Source of the DNA: Imperialibacter sp. EC-SDR9
Lineage (GTDB): Bacteria; Bacteroidota; Bacteroidia; Cytophagales; Cyclobacteriaceae
Direction of reading: 5' to 3'
Assembly (NCBI RefSeq): GCF_902498805.1
Contig: NZ_LR701597.1
Location: 16,164 to 80,163 of the forward strand
Length of the DNA stretch: 64,000 nucleotides
In this document: piece after piece, positions 45,926 through 55,027 of the stretch
How the letters are laid out: each line of letters starts with the position of its first letter
Numbering within the stretch: position 1 is the first letter of the stretch
Notes under the pieces: model-generated
The model's input: only the letters and a program-made list of their open reading frames with translations
What the model was told of the DNA's origin: nothing
The model's database searches: none
Made by a program: the position numbers and the translations under genes

Positions 45926-46738
45926 ATGACCACTGCGTTTCGACCTTCTTGCTCTATCTTGCACATGTTTGTGTTCCTGATGATGGCAGGCTGTAGCGGC
46001 AAAGATGAAATGCCCGTCAACTGCTCAGTGTCAGGGCCGACGGTCAGTGTGGCATCCACAACTGCTCCTACCTGCAGCACTCCTGGAACTGTTACTATCG
46101 CCGCTTCTGGTGGTACTGAGCCCCTCACCTTTAGCATCAATGGACTCGATTTCCAATCAAGCAGTGAATTTAGCGGTCTCGCCCCTGGAACGTACACTTT
46201 AACTGTAATGGACGCCAACGAGTGTACAGCTACTACCTCGGTTGGGTTGGCAGTGAAGAACGACTTAACGCTAAGTTTTACCGCAAATGTAGCCGGTTGT
46301 GAAGGGTCAGAAGGCTCAGTTGAATTGTCGGCTGCAGGCGGTAGCGGCACATACTTATACAGCATCGACGGTGAAAGCTTTGTAGAATCTCCTGTTTTTA
46401 CCGGCCTGGCGAACGGAGAGTATTCAATCGCCGTGAAAGATGGCTTTTGTGAGTTTCACACCAAAGCTATTGTGCCTTCTGGTTTAAGCTTCGAAGCAAC
46501 AATCTCTGTAATTATCAAAAACAAGTGTGCTACGGGTACATGTCATGTGTCTGATGCACAGTTTCCTGATTTTACCAAGTTATCTAATATTCAGGGTAAC
46601 GCAGCCCACATAAAGGAGAGAGTAATTAAGCGAGAAATGCCTCCGATTGGTGAAGGGAACCCAGAGGTGATCGCACTAACTGACGACGAGATCAACAAGA
46701 TCGTTTGCTGGGTGACAGATGGAGCCCCAAATAATTAG
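45926..46738 (+). CDS. Lipoprotein with SprB-type repeats and a CX4CH haem-like motif
   Basis: This is a 270-residue protein with a signal peptide and lipobox MMAGC (Cys23). Two SprB-like beta repeats follow (GTVTIAASGGTEPLTFSINGLDFQSSSEFSGLAPGTYTLTVMDANEC and GSVELSAAGGSGTYLYSIDGESF...GLANGEYSIAVKDGFC). The C-terminal ~85 residues (VIIKNKCATGTCHVSD...REMPPIGEGNPEVIALTDDEINKIVCWVTDGAPNN) look like a small c-type cytochrome: CATGTCH is a CX4CH motif and the MPP Met a possible axial ligand. It is probably surface-anchored. Haem attachment through CX4CH is not proven. Confidence 0.78.
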   Translation: MTTAFRPSCSILHMFVFLMMAGCSGKDEMPVNCSVSGPTVSVASTTAPTCSTPGTVTIAASGGTEPLTFSINGLDFQSSSEFSGLAPGTYTLTVMDANECTATTSVGLAVKNDLTLSFTANVAGCEGSEGSVELSAAGGSGTYLYSIDGESFVESPVFTGLANGEYSIAVKDGFCEFHTKAIVPSGLSFEATISVIIKNKCATGTCHVSDAQFPDFTKLSNIQGNAAHIKERVIKREMPPIGEGNPEVIALTDDEINKIVCWVTDGAPNN

Positions 46739-46773
46739 GTTTGAAAAAGTAACTAGTTTTGTGTTGATCAAGA

Positions 46774-47463
46774 ATGAATCTGTGCATGTCTAATATCGTA
46801 GCAAGGAGAATAGAAGCGTTTTTAGAAGGTGAGAAACTCTCATATGAGGCAGAGGTGCGATCTGGGAATCGGCAACGCCTGTGGAGAAGTGATTTTCGGC
46901 CACAAATAGACGACATCTACAATAAACTTGGAGGCCAACTTACTGGAGGTATTACTGAAATCGAAGTACCAGCCTACCCGATTGTGTTTGAAGGGAAGGT
47001 GATTGTTGGAAACGACGAGCTGGCCTACAACCGCTATGCCGCCGTTTGCCTCCGGGCGCCATTTTATTCAGACATCGAAGGATTGAACGTGGAGGCGTTT
47101 CTTCGGTACTGTCGGCAGTTTGAAGTTGGTTGCAAGAAGGTTGGCCTTATTGCTGGTGTTTGGAGCAACCCCGTCAGCAACAAGCATTTTGGGGAGGCAT
47201 CCGATCCCGGGGATTTTTTTGGAAACGGAAGCTCGGGTTGGAAAATGCTTGCCTTCCAACACCTGCTAAGAGACATGCTGGCCAAGCTGGATGGGTATGA
47301 AGTTTTGCACTTCTCCATTTACGATCAAATCATGTCAGGGGGGAAGCTACTGACAGTTGGTGAATTGATGAAGTCACCTTCAGGTGAACACTATGCCTCT
47401 TTTGTGAAGTATTTAAGGAGAAGGCTCGGATTACCAGCTGTCGCCGCTGAAAAGCCCGTGTAG
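46774..47463 (+). CDS. Protein of unknown function overlapping deoxynucleoside kinase
   Basis: This has 229 residues; ATG at 46774 or 46786. There is no signal peptide. It has an alternating beta/alpha pattern with a basic N-terminus (IVARRIEAFLEGEKLSYEAEVRSGNRQRLWRSDF), a FYSDIEGLNVEAFLRYCRQFEVGCKKVGLIAG core and a basic tail (YLRRRLGLP). I recognise no family or catalytic motif. Its last 33 bases overlap the end of the convergent deoxynucleoside kinase gene, so the two transcripts are antisense at their 3' ends. Confidence 0.7.
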   Translation: MNLCMSNIVARRIEAFLEGEKLSYEAEVRSGNRQRLWRSDFRPQIDDIYNKLGGQLTGGITEIEVPAYPIVFEGKVIVGNDELAYNRYAAVCLRAPFYSDIEGLNVEAFLRYCRQFEVGCKKVGLIAGVWSNPVSNKHFGEASDPGDFFGNGSSGWKMLAFQHLLRDMLAKLDGYEVLHFSIYDQIMSGGKLLTVGELMKSPSGEHYASFVKYLRRRLGLPAVAAEKPV

Positions 47464-48069
47464 TTCCAGGTCTATTTGATTAACGACATAGGAGAAGTCC
47501 TCGACTTTGGATACGAAGTCCAGGTTGTTTACATCAATCACCAACAACTTGCCGAGTTTGTAGTTCCCAATCCAATCTTCATAGTGTTGGTTGAGGGTTT
47601 TCAGGTAGTCGATGCGAATGGCGTTTTCAAACGACCTACCTCTTTTCTCTATTTGTGAAACAAGTTTGCCAATGTCTGCCTTCAGGTAAATTAGCAAGTC
47701 TGGTGGCTGCACATAAGTGATCATCAGTTCAAAAAGCTTGAGATAGCTCTCATAATCTCTTTCTGAAAAATGCCCTGAGCTATACAAGCTCTTAGCGAAT
47801 ATGTAAGCATCCTCGTATATGGTGCGGTCTTGCACAATAGATACCCTGGAGTCTCTTAATTCGTTAACCTGCTTGAAACGGCTGTTCAAAAAATGGATTT
47901 GAACATGAAAGGCCCACCTCTTCATATCGCTGTAAAAATCCTCGAGGTAGGGGTTTTCCTCGACGCTTTCAAGCTGCACTTTCCAGTTGTAGTGCTTACC
48001 AAGCTTTTCAGCAAGGGTGGTCTTTCCGGCTCCGATATTTCCGGATACAGCAATGTGCATTGGTGTCAT
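47431..48069 (-). CDS. Deoxynucleoside kinase
   Basis: This 212-residue protein has the P-loop GNIGAGKTT, the Glu-rich ESVEENPYLEDFYSDMKRWAFHVQIHFLNSRFKQ and the DRTIYED motif of the deoxyadenosine/deoxyguanosine kinase family, plus the LID-like IEKRGRSFENAI. It phosphorylates deoxynucleosides in the salvage pathway, in the cytoplasm. ATG at 48069 or 48060. It is downstream of the glucokinase gene, separated by a terminator, and overlaps convergently with the 229-residue gene. Confidence 0.93.
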   Translation of the reverse strand: MTPMHIAVSGNIGAGKTTLAEKLGKHYNWKVQLESVEENPYLEDFYSDMKRWAFHVQIHFLNSRFKQVNELRDSRVSIVQDRTIYEDAYIFAKSLYSSGHFSERDYESYLKLFELMITYVQPPDLLIYLKADIGKLVSQIEKRGRSFENAIRIDYLKTLNQHYEDWIGNYKLGKLLVIDVNNLDFVSKVEDFSYVVNQIDLELHGLFSGDSW

Positions 48070-48101
48070 ATGCGTGCAAAAGTAAAGGGTTGGCAGGCAC
48101 T

Positions 48102-48140
48102 CATAAAAACAAAAAGGCCGAAAATACTTCCGGCCCTTTT
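48102..48140 (-). terminator. Rho-independent terminator of the glucokinase gene
   Basis: On the minus strand a stem of GGCCG and CGGCC (48116-48120 / 48131-48135), extended by flanking A/T pairs, is followed by TTTTTGTTTTTA. It lies 23 bp after the glucokinase stop. Confidence 0.8.
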
Positions 48141-48162
48141 CTGTATGTGTAAGGATTCTTGT

Positions 48163-49122
48163 TTAAGGCGTTTCAAACTCTTTCCATACCAGTGCTGCTG
48201 CGCCGAGCACGGCCGCATTTTTATCCATAAGGCCAGAAGGAATGAGCTTCAATTTATTTTTAAAAACGGGAAACATGTTTTTTTCCATGTGCTCCAGCGT
48301 TGGTTTAAAGATGTAGTCTCCGGCCTTCACCAGACCTCCGAAAAGGAATATCGCTTCGGGGCTGGTGTGTACCATGGTATCTGCCAGTTTAATACCCAGT
48401 ATTCTGCCTGTGTACTCAAAGGCAGCAATGGCAATAGGATCCTTGCGCATAGCTGCCTGGGTAATGAACTCGGCGGTTAGATCATCGAAGGCAATAGCAC
48501 GCAGTTCGCTTTTGTAGGTATAATCAGCCAGGAGCTTAAAAACTGTACGCTTTATGCCGGTAGCAGACACGTAGGTTTCGAGACAACCTTTTCTACCACA
48601 GCCGCAGTATCGCCCGTTGGGGTTTACTATTACGTGGCCAAGCTCTCCGGCAAAACCATCGTGGCCGTATACCAGCTGACCGTTAACAACGATGCCGCTT
48701 CCAAGGCCTGTACCCAACGTAATAACGATGAAGTCCTTCATTCCCTTCGCAGACCCATACACCATTTCACCAATAGCAGCTGCGTTGGCGTCGTTGGTCA
48801 TGACCATTGGGTATTTGAAGTATTTTTTGAAAATTTCCCCGAACGGGACAATTGTTCCCCAACGTATGTTTGGAGCGTGCTCTATCGTTTGCTTATAATA
48901 GTTGGCGTTGGGAGCGCCAATGCCTACACCTTTTATGTCTACATCGGGGAAGTTCTTAAGGGCTCCCTGAATACTTTCCTGAAGGTCTTTAAAGAATTCG
49001 TTGACATCGCCTTCGGCTCTAGTTGGGATCGATTTTTGAAATAAGGTCTCTCCATCTTTGTCCACTAAACCAAACTTGGTGTTCGTACCGCCAATGTCAA
49101 TACCGATGGCAATTTCTTTCAT
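48163..49122 (-). CDS. ROK-family glucokinase
   Basis: This is a 319-residue protein. The ATP-binding IGIDIGGTNTKFGLVD, the catalytic Asp in MTNDANAAAIGE, and the zinc-binding ROK signature CGCGRKGCLETYVSATGI are present, with ELGHVIVNPNG before it. It phosphorylates glucose (or a related hexose) with ATP in the cytoplasm. Together with the amylases, transporter, glucanotransferase and aldolase it would feed starch-derived glucose into glycolysis. It has its own terminator and is divergent from the YheT-like gene. Confidence 0.94.
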   Translation of the reverse strand: MKEIAIGIDIGGTNTKFGLVDKDGETLFQKSIPTRAEGDVNEFFKDLQESIQGALKNFPDVDIKGVGIGAPNANYYKQTIEHAPNIRWGTIVPFGEIFKKYFKYPMVMTNDANAAAIGEMVYGSAKGMKDFIVITLGTGLGSGIVVNGQLVYGHDGFAGELGHVIVNPNGRYCGCGRKGCLETYVSATGIKRTVFKLLADYTYKSELRAIAFDDLTAEFITQAAMRKDPIAIAAFEYTGRILGIKLADTMVHTSPEAIFLFGGLVKAGDYIFKPTLEHMEKNMFPVFKNKLKLIPSGLMDKNAAVLGAAALVWKEFETP

Positions 49123-49244
49123 GAAAAGGGGTTGTTAGAGTTAAATTGCTAAGCAAATAGTTTTGAAAAATATGCAATGGAGGGCTCTTATAAAAACCTC
49201 TTCATGTATTTTTAAGCCGCAAACGATTTAGATGAGAATATTAG

Positions 49245-50213
49245 ATGCCACTAATTTCCAAAAGTAGTTATAAGCGGCGGCCACCTTATCTTTTTAACCC
49301 CCACCTGGAAACAGTTGTCCCCTCCGCTTTTAGAAAAGTTAGAGGTGTAACCTACGACCGGGAAAGAGTGGAACTGGAGGATGGAGATTTTCTGGATGTG
49401 GACTGGTTGACCGGAGGTAGCGACAAATTGGTGGTGCTCACTCACGGTCTTGAAGGGAGCAGCGACAGACCCTACATTGCCGGGATGGCGAAGTACTTCG
49501 CAGCCAACGGCTGGGATGGGCTGGCATGGAACTGCCGCACCTGTGGTGGAGAGATGAACAGACTGCCCAGGTTGTATCACCATGGAGCGACGGAGGATCT
49601 TTCGGCGGTTGTTGAGCATGGGTTGAAATCGGGCCACTACAGAAAGATTGCTCTGGTTGGGTTCAGTATGGGGGGAAGCATGAGTCTGAAGTATCTTGGT
49701 GAAAGAGGGAGCCAGGTCAGGGAGGAGATTATTGGCGCTGCTACCTTCTCGGTGCCTTGTAATTTATGGGACAGTGCTGTGCAACTCACCAGAAGGAGCA
49801 ACAAATTCTACAAAGATCGCTTTCTCAATAAGCTAAAGGAAAAAATGAAGGTGAAGGCATTGAGGCATCCTGAGGTGGTAAATGCTACAGACATAGACCT
49901 CATCACGACCTTCGATGAGTTTGATGATAGATACACCGCACCTCTTCATGGTTTTAGCAGCCGGGATGATTTCTACCTGAAGGCTACATCTGACCAGTTT
50001 TACCCTGAACTGAAAAGACCTGCGCTGGTGGCCAACGCATTGAATGACCCAATGCTGGGTGACAAATGCTACCCTTATGAAATGGCCAGAGAGAGTAGCT
50101 ACTTGTATTTAGAAACGCCAAAGGTGGGTGGTCACGTTGGGTTTACACAGACTGGAGCCGAGATTTACTGGGCTGAAATGAGGGCATTGGAGTTTTTGGA
50201 GGCGATCAGCTAG
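49245..50213 (+). CDS. YheT-type alpha/beta hydrolase
   Basis: This 322-residue protein has the alpha/beta-hydrolase fold: oxyanion loop LTHGLEGSSDRPYIAGMAKYFAANGWDGLAWNCRTCGGE, nucleophile elbow GFSMGG, acid in ALNDPM and His in KVGGHVGF. This is the AB-hydrolase-4 (YheT/EMB8) family, predicted esterases of unknown substrate. It is cytoplasmic. It is divergent from the glucokinase (122 bp) and followed by a small coiled-coil gene. Confidence 0.9.
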   Translation: MPLISKSSYKRRPPYLFNPHLETVVPSAFRKVRGVTYDRERVELEDGDFLDVDWLTGGSDKLVVLTHGLEGSSDRPYIAGMAKYFAANGWDGLAWNCRTCGGEMNRLPRLYHHGATEDLSAVVEHGLKSGHYRKIALVGFSMGGSMSLKYLGERGSQVREEIIGAATFSVPCNLWDSAVQLTRRSNKFYKDRFLNKLKEKMKVKALRHPEVVNATDIDLITTFDEFDDRYTAPLHGFSSRDDFYLKATSDQFYPELKRPALVANALNDPMLGDKCYPYEMARESSYLYLETPKVGGHVGFTQTGAEIYWAEMRALEFLEAIS

Positions 50214-50383
50214 CGAATCGGAGGGGCGGGAAATAGTTAAGAATGGGAGGTTACCTATATCCAAGCCAACGTGGCCCGGCGGACGCTTTAGCTATCGGGA
50301 TCCAAGTGAGGCGTTTGAACATTCGGTGTTGTGGAACAAACTTTTTACTTGTATATTATCGTTAATAATGGAAGCCTTTCAAC

Positions 50384-50584
50384 ATGACAATAGAAGAGAT
50401 AAATAAAAAAGTGGAGCGACTTCGAGTTGTAACAGACGCTAAACTAAAGTTTCTTCGTGATCACATGACCCTTCTCGATGAGGCCTTTAAAGAACTCTCT
50501 GATACACAAGACCAGGAACTTGATCTTGTGTATGCCAAGATCAAGGAAATTGAAGATAGAATGAACCGGCAAGGGCCTAAGTGA
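50384..50584 (+). CDS. Small coiled-coil protein
   Basis: This encodes 66 residues, MTIEEINKKVERLRVVTDAKLKFL..., almost entirely amphipathic helix with heptad-like Leu/Val spacing and mixed charge, ending NRQGPK. It is cytoplasmic, of unknown function. It is convergent with the TIM-barrel gene with a 34-bp gap and 170 bp after the YheT-like gene. Codon use and regular heptads support expression, but no family is recognised. Confidence 0.55.
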   Translation: MTIEEINKKVERLRVVTDAKLKFLRDHMTLLDEAFKELSDTQDQELDLVYAKIKEIEDRMNRQGPK

Positions 50585-50618
50585 GCCCACGTTTTATCGT
50601 GGACTTTCCTTCCAACTT

Positions 50619-51539
50619 CTAAAGAGCAATGATTTTATCCATCAATTCGCTTATCTGTTGCAGCCGTTTTCTATCGCCGCCATTCACTTCGGCACTCATC
50701 CAACCGCCTTTGTAGTCAATAGCCTCCAATGCCCGCATGACGGCTGGCCAGTTGTTGTCCCCTTCAAGCAACTCCACGTCGAAGCCCTTCCAGATGCCCT
50801 CATCGCTCTGCTTTTTGCGGCTGTATTCTTTCACGTCCAGCTTCATGATTCGCCTGTTCAATACTTTGATCCACTGCTCAGGCCAGCCATAACGCACCAC
50901 ATTCCCGATGTCGAAGTACCAGCCCACCATTGGGTCGTTAAGCTCGTCAATAAAGCGGGCGGCTTCTATTGGGCTTAGCAGGAAGTTATTCCAGACATTT
51001 TCGATGGCAATCTTCACACCTGTTTCATGCGCCCATGGAATCATCTTTCTGATCTCATCCTGAGAGCGGCGGTAAGCATCGTCGTAGCTGGTTTCGCTGT
51101 TGACCACGCCTGCCACAAGCAGTACCGTGGTGCCGCCATAGTCTTTGCAATCCCGCAAGGCAGTTTTCATCGAATCGGCACATGCTTGTCTAACTTTGGG
51201 ATCGGCATGGGAGAGAGGGCTTTTCCAGTGAACAGAATTGACAACGCCGGGAATTACCAAACCTGTCTTGTCCCTGGCAGCAAGCACTTGTTTCTTGTCA
51301 AGGTCGTTGGGGCTATCCAGCTCCACACCATCATAGCCAAGGTCTTTCAGCATCTTGAATTTGTCCATGATGGACAGGTCTTCCTTTACCATGCCCCACT
51401 TAAGGCTCTTTTTGATGCTGACTTTGGCCAGTGCTTCTTTTTTCGGTGATGCAGACAACGGACTGATGGCTCCTGATCCCAGAATGGCTGCGGAGGCAAT
51501 CGCTCCGGTAGATTTCTTGATAAATTCTTTTCTGTTCAT
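50619..51539 (-). CDS. Exported sugar-phosphate-isomerase/epimerase-like TIM-barrel protein
   Basis: This is a 306-residue protein. The N-terminus MNRKEFIKKSTGAIASAAILGSGAIS is a Tat-like signal (with RK rather than RR). The body is an AP-endonuclease-2 (xylose isomerase-like) TIM barrel: LKDLGYDGVELDSPNDLD, VLLVAGVVNS, VKIAIENVWNNFLLSP, VGWYFDIGNVVRYG and WMSAEVNGGDRKR, where Glu, Asp and His residues bind the metal. Relatives act on sugars or inositols. It lies 100 bp downstream of a Tat-type Gfo/Idh/MocA oxidoreductase on the same strand, a frequent pairing in Bacteroidota and Planctomycetes. Substrate is unknown. Confidence 0.88.
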   Translation of the reverse strand: MNRKEFIKKSTGAIASAAILGSGAISPLSASPKKEALAKVSIKKSLKWGMVKEDLSIMDKFKMLKDLGYDGVELDSPNDLDKKQVLAARDKTGLVIPGVVNSVHWKSPLSHADPKVRQACADSMKTALRDCKDYGGTTVLLVAGVVNSETSYDDAYRRSQDEIRKMIPWAHETGVKIAIENVWNNFLLSPIEAARFIDELNDPMVGWYFDIGNVVRYGWPEQWIKVLNRRIMKLDVKEYSRKKQSDEGIWKGFDVELLEGDNNWPAVMRALEAIDYKGGWMSAEVNGGDRKRLQQISELMDKIIAL

Positions 51540-51573
51540 AGTATTTGGATAGGTGGGGTATTGTGGAAAAAGA

Positions 51574-51630
51574 AAAACCTCCGAAGCTTGCCCTGCCCGA
51601 AACAGGCGAAAGACAAACCCCGGAGGTTTT
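51574..51630 (-). terminator. Rho-independent terminator
   Basis: AAAACCTCCG (51574-51583) pairs perfectly with CGGAGGTTTT (51621-51630). On the minus strand the stem is followed by TTTTTCTTTTTCC. It lies in the 100 bp between the oxidoreductase and the TIM-barrel gene, so the two are probably separate transcripts or partly attenuated. Confidence 0.88.
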
Positions 51631-51639
51631 AGGTATTAG

Positions 51640-52932
51640 TTATGAAAACTGTGTGATGCCGGGCTGTGCTACTGGTGCATCTTCCCATTTGGTGTCTTCG
51701 TCCACAGTGTCCGGGCCCAGCTTCTCCTGGGAGTTCCATGCCTGCTCATAAGTAATGGTTTGGCCCGTGTAGGCAGCCATTCTACCCATAATGCCCAGCA
51801 TGGTGCTTTCCACCATCCTCTTTCCATCATTTACTGGCTTGCCAGCCCTGATTGCTGCGAAGAGTTCATCGTGTTCCTGCTGGTACATATCGTTGTCCTC
51901 GCCGTCATATTTCCAGCTTTCTTTGCCGGTGATGGTATGGCGGTTACGGATACAGTTGACCATTGCCGTACCTTCCGTGCCGATTGATTCCACGGCGTAA
52001 CTATTGCTACAGTTCTTCTGCTGACGGCTGAAGTGGAAGCCTCTGGCTCCATTGTCATATTCGTAAACAAGAGCAAAGTGGTCGTAAACATTGCCAAATT
52101 CAGGTTCAACACGACTTTGACGTCCACCCGTGCCAGTTACGCTAGCCGGTAACACATCCCCCAATGCCCACGACTGCATATCCACACTGTGGATGGCTTG
52201 CTCGATGAGGTGGTCTCCAGAAATCCAGGTATGATACAACCAGTTTCTCATATCCTTGCGCAGCTTGGACCAGCCGGGTTGGGTATCACGCAGCCAAAGC
52301 GCACCGGTATTGTAGGTATTGTAAACAGTAGTTACCTCACCAATGGCTCCGTCCAATATTTTCTGGAAAGTGGCTCTCTTAGGCGTGTGGTACCTCCAGC
52401 AGAAGCCAGACATGATGTTGAGTTTCTTCTGCTCCGCCACCCTTACTGCTTCCATTACTCTTCTGGCGCCGGGAGCGTCTACCGCCATAGGCTTTTCGCA
52501 GAAAATATGCTTACCTGCATTGACAGCTTTTTCAAAATGTTCTGGACGGAAATAGGGAGGCGTGGTAAGTATCACTACGTCTATGTCTGTGGCATTGATT
52601 ATTTTATCAGCGCCATCAAAACCAAGGTATTGTCTTGATTTATCCACCTTCATTTTATCCGGGTGGATTTTGGTCAGGTTAGCATGCGATTCCGTTAGCC
52701 GGTCATCAAACAGGTCGGCCATAGCTACCAGCACCACGTTGTCATCGGCTGCCAAAGCCTGGTTGGCAGCACCAGTGCCACGACCACCGCATCCAATAAG
52801 GCCTACTCTCAATGTTTTTGTATCCAGCGGGTTGCCAAAGGCTGGCACTCTACTGAAAAAGGGCAGGGCAGAAGCAGCTGCCAGGGTTCCGGTATTCCGA
52901 AGGAAATCCCTTCTTGTTCTTTTATTGTCCAT
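51640..52932 (-). CDS. Tat-exported Gfo/Idh/MocA-family oxidoreductase
   Basis: This is a 430-residue protein with a twin-arginine signal (KRTRRDFLRNTGTLAAASALPFF). A Rossmann domain (LRVGLIGCGGRGTGAANQAL) is followed by the family motif HIFCEKPMAVDAPGARR and a C-terminal alpha/beta domain with WLYHTWISGDHLIEQAIHSVDMQSWALG. It uses NAD(P) to oxidise or reduce a sugar or polyol outside the cytoplasm, probably with cofactor loaded before export. It is upstream of the TIM-barrel protein, separated by a terminator. Substrate unknown. Confidence 0.92.
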   Translation of the reverse strand: MDNKRTRRDFLRNTGTLAAASALPFFSRVPAFGNPLDTKTLRVGLIGCGGRGTGAANQALAADDNVVLVAMADLFDDRLTESHANLTKIHPDKMKVDKSRQYLGFDGADKIINATDIDVVILTTPPYFRPEHFEKAVNAGKHIFCEKPMAVDAPGARRVMEAVRVAEQKKLNIMSGFCWRYHTPKRATFQKILDGAIGEVTTVYNTYNTGALWLRDTQPGWSKLRKDMRNWLYHTWISGDHLIEQAIHSVDMQSWALGDVLPASVTGTGGRQSRVEPEFGNVYDHFALVYEYDNGARGFHFSRQQKNCSNSYAVESIGTEGTAMVNCIRNRHTITGKESWKYDGEDNDMYQQEHDELFAAIRAGKPVNDGKRMVESTMLGIMGRMAAYTGQTITYEQAWNSQEKLGPDTVDEDTKWEDAPVAQPGITQFS

Positions 52933-53024
52933 CTGTTTAATGGGTGTTTATTGATTATACATTTGTTTTACTAATATAGTCATTACTCTTCTGAAGTGGT
53001 TATTATTAGGCCGGAAAGTGCAAC

Positions 53025-54875
53025 TCACCACCCAATCCCATAATCCTCTCCATAATTGCTTGACCCACCCCAGAAACTGCCATGTTTCCAGTCGAAGTAG
53101 ATGGCGTTAATAGGCCCGGAGCTGCGGTCGTCAAATCGCAGTTTGTACCCCATTCTTATGAGCTCTTTTTGTACCCAGGGTGGTGTGTCGTTTCTCAACA
53201 AAAGGGAGCCCGGAATGCTTTCATGGTTACCAAAGGAGCTACTCACCTGGTAGCTGTTAATATTGGCGGCTTCAACAGCTTCCTGAATAGTCATGTCGAA
53301 TTCCACCACATTAAGGAACATCTGTAGCAGGTTCTGATCCTGGGTGTCGCCACCCTGCACGGCAAACGAAAGGAACGGCTTGCCGTCTTTCAATGCCATA
53401 GAGGGAGTGAGGGTCACCCTTGGCCTTTTCCCTGGCGCCACCACATTGAAAGGGCCTTCTTCTTCATTCAGCACAAAGCTTTGCATGCGCTGACTCAGAC
53501 CAATACCAGTATTGCCAGCAATACAAGCTGGAATCCACCCACCACTTGGCGTGACCGACACTACCCAGCCGTTTTTGTCGGCTGTTTGCACAGAAGTGGT
53601 GCCAGCCAGAAAGCCTCTCATGAAATCTTCATATGAATCGGGTGCGGAGAGTGAGGCCTGACTTTTTTGCTTCAGCAGCTCGCTGTAGGGGTTCACTTTG
53701 CCTTCAAAAGGGTAGGGATCACCAGGGCCAATTTTAGCATCGTTCATTTCCCAGTTGATCTGCTTCACACGCTCTTTGGCATATTCTTTCGAAAGAATCC
53801 CTTTCATGGGCTCTTCGGGGCCAAAGTAAGGATCGCCGTAGTAGAAGTCACGATCAGAAAATGCCATGCTCATGACCTGATACAAGGTGTGGATGTATTT
53901 GGACGAGTTGTAGCCCATCGCTTTAAGGTCAAAGTTCTCCAGCATATTGAGCGACTGCAATAAGGCAGGCCCCTGTGTCCACTGGGAAAGCTTGTACACG
54001 TCAATGCCCTTGTAGTTGACCATCATAGGCTCTTCTATCTTCACTTCCCAGTTGGCGAGGTCTTGTTCGGTAATCAATCCGCCCTGTTCCTGTGTGCCCC
54101 GGGCAATTTCTTTGGCAATGTCGCCTTTGTAGAAACGATCATAGGCGGCATAAATAGCCTCTTTACGACTTTTCTTCTTTTTAAGGGCAGCCTGCTCAGT
54201 TTCCACTAATTTGGTGAGCATAGCCAGCAGGTCTTTCTGAACGAAGATTTCTCCGGCCTCAGGTGCTTCTCTTTCTTCGCCGGGGTGGGTGAGGAACACT
54301 TTGGTGGAATACGGCCATTTTTTGATTTCACTCTTACCCCGTTCAATAGCGTTGGCAGTTTGAGCCTCAATAGGGTAGCCCGCTGCCAGCTCCATGGCGG
54401 GGGCTAGCACCTCTTTCAGGCTCATGGTGCCATATTCAGCCAGCATCACCATAATGCCACCGGGGGTGCCCGGAGTAACGGCTGCCAGAGGCCCGTATTC
54501 GGGAATGTAGTCTAAACCTTTTCCTTTGAAATATTCCGGAGTTGCACCGGTAGGGGCTACGCCCAGCGCATTGATGGCGATTACTTTTTTGGTATTGGGG
54601 TTGTAGATCATGGCCTGGGTTTCACCACCCCAGCTGAGCACGTCCCACATCGTGCTGGTAGCTGCAATCATAGCACAGGCTGCGTCTACGGCGTTACCAC
54701 CTTTCTGGAAAGTCATGGCTCCGGCTGTGGCGGCCAATGGTTTGCCGGTAATGGCCATCCAGTTTTTCCCGTGGAGAGGAGGCTTTTGTGTGGGTGGTGT
54801 ATAGGCATTAAATACCTGTGCACTAACACTGAAAGTAAATGTGTACGCCAACAAAGCAAATAGAACCCTTTTCAT
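53025..54875 (-). CDS. ggt: Gamma-glutamyltransferase family protein
   Basis: This has 616 residues from the ATG at 54875; an upstream in-frame TTG at 54896 is unlikely. A Sec signal ends VSAQ. The large-subunit motifs (ITGKPLAATAGAMTFQKGGNAVDAACAMIAATS) and the autoprocessing site GTTSVQTADKNGWVVSVT, with Thr426 as predicted nucleophile, are present. GGT self-cleaves and transfers or hydrolyses gamma-glutamyl groups of glutathione-like peptides in the periplasm. The Trp-rich C-terminus (FDWKHGSFWGGSSNYGEDYGIGW) and the TTS rather than TTH motif set it apart from classical GGT, so substrate range may differ. It is monocistronic. Confidence 0.9.
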   Translation of the reverse strand: MKRVLFALLAYTFTFSVSAQVFNAYTPPTQKPPLHGKNWMAITGKPLAATAGAMTFQKGGNAVDAACAMIAATSTMWDVLSWGGETQAMIYNPNTKKVIAINALGVAPTGATPEYFKGKGLDYIPEYGPLAAVTPGTPGGIMVMLAEYGTMSLKEVLAPAMELAAGYPIEAQTANAIERGKSEIKKWPYSTKVFLTHPGEEREAPEAGEIFVQKDLLAMLTKLVETEQAALKKKKSRKEAIYAAYDRFYKGDIAKEIARGTQEQGGLITEQDLANWEVKIEEPMMVNYKGIDVYKLSQWTQGPALLQSLNMLENFDLKAMGYNSSKYIHTLYQVMSMAFSDRDFYYGDPYFGPEEPMKGILSKEYAKERVKQINWEMNDAKIGPGDPYPFEGKVNPYSELLKQKSQASLSAPDSYEDFMRGFLAGTTSVQTADKNGWVVSVTPSGGWIPACIAGNTGIGLSQRMQSFVLNEEEGPFNVVAPGKRPRVTLTPSMALKDGKPFLSFAVQGGDTQDQNLLQMFLNVVEFDMTIQEAVEAANINSYQVSSSFGNHESIPGSLLLRNDTPPWVQKELIRMGYKLRFDDRSSGPINAIYFDWKHGSFWGGSSNYGEDYGIGW

Positions 54876-55027
54876 AGCTTCAGAGATTTGACTCAATGTA
54901 GCTATTCTTCTGATTAAATGCAGACAGAATTATTTGGGTGGAAATAAGAACTCTTGGGTGTAGAATAAAAATATTAAAGCAACAAATAGGATTTTAATAA
55001 ATAATAGCGACATTTAGGACTTTAATA

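Noticed and set aside
45116..50331. TTTGAACATTCGATGTTG at 45116 and a 17/18 match at 50314, both upstream of genes
   Set aside because: In 64 kb one or two such near-matches are expected by chance, so a shared regulator site is not supported.
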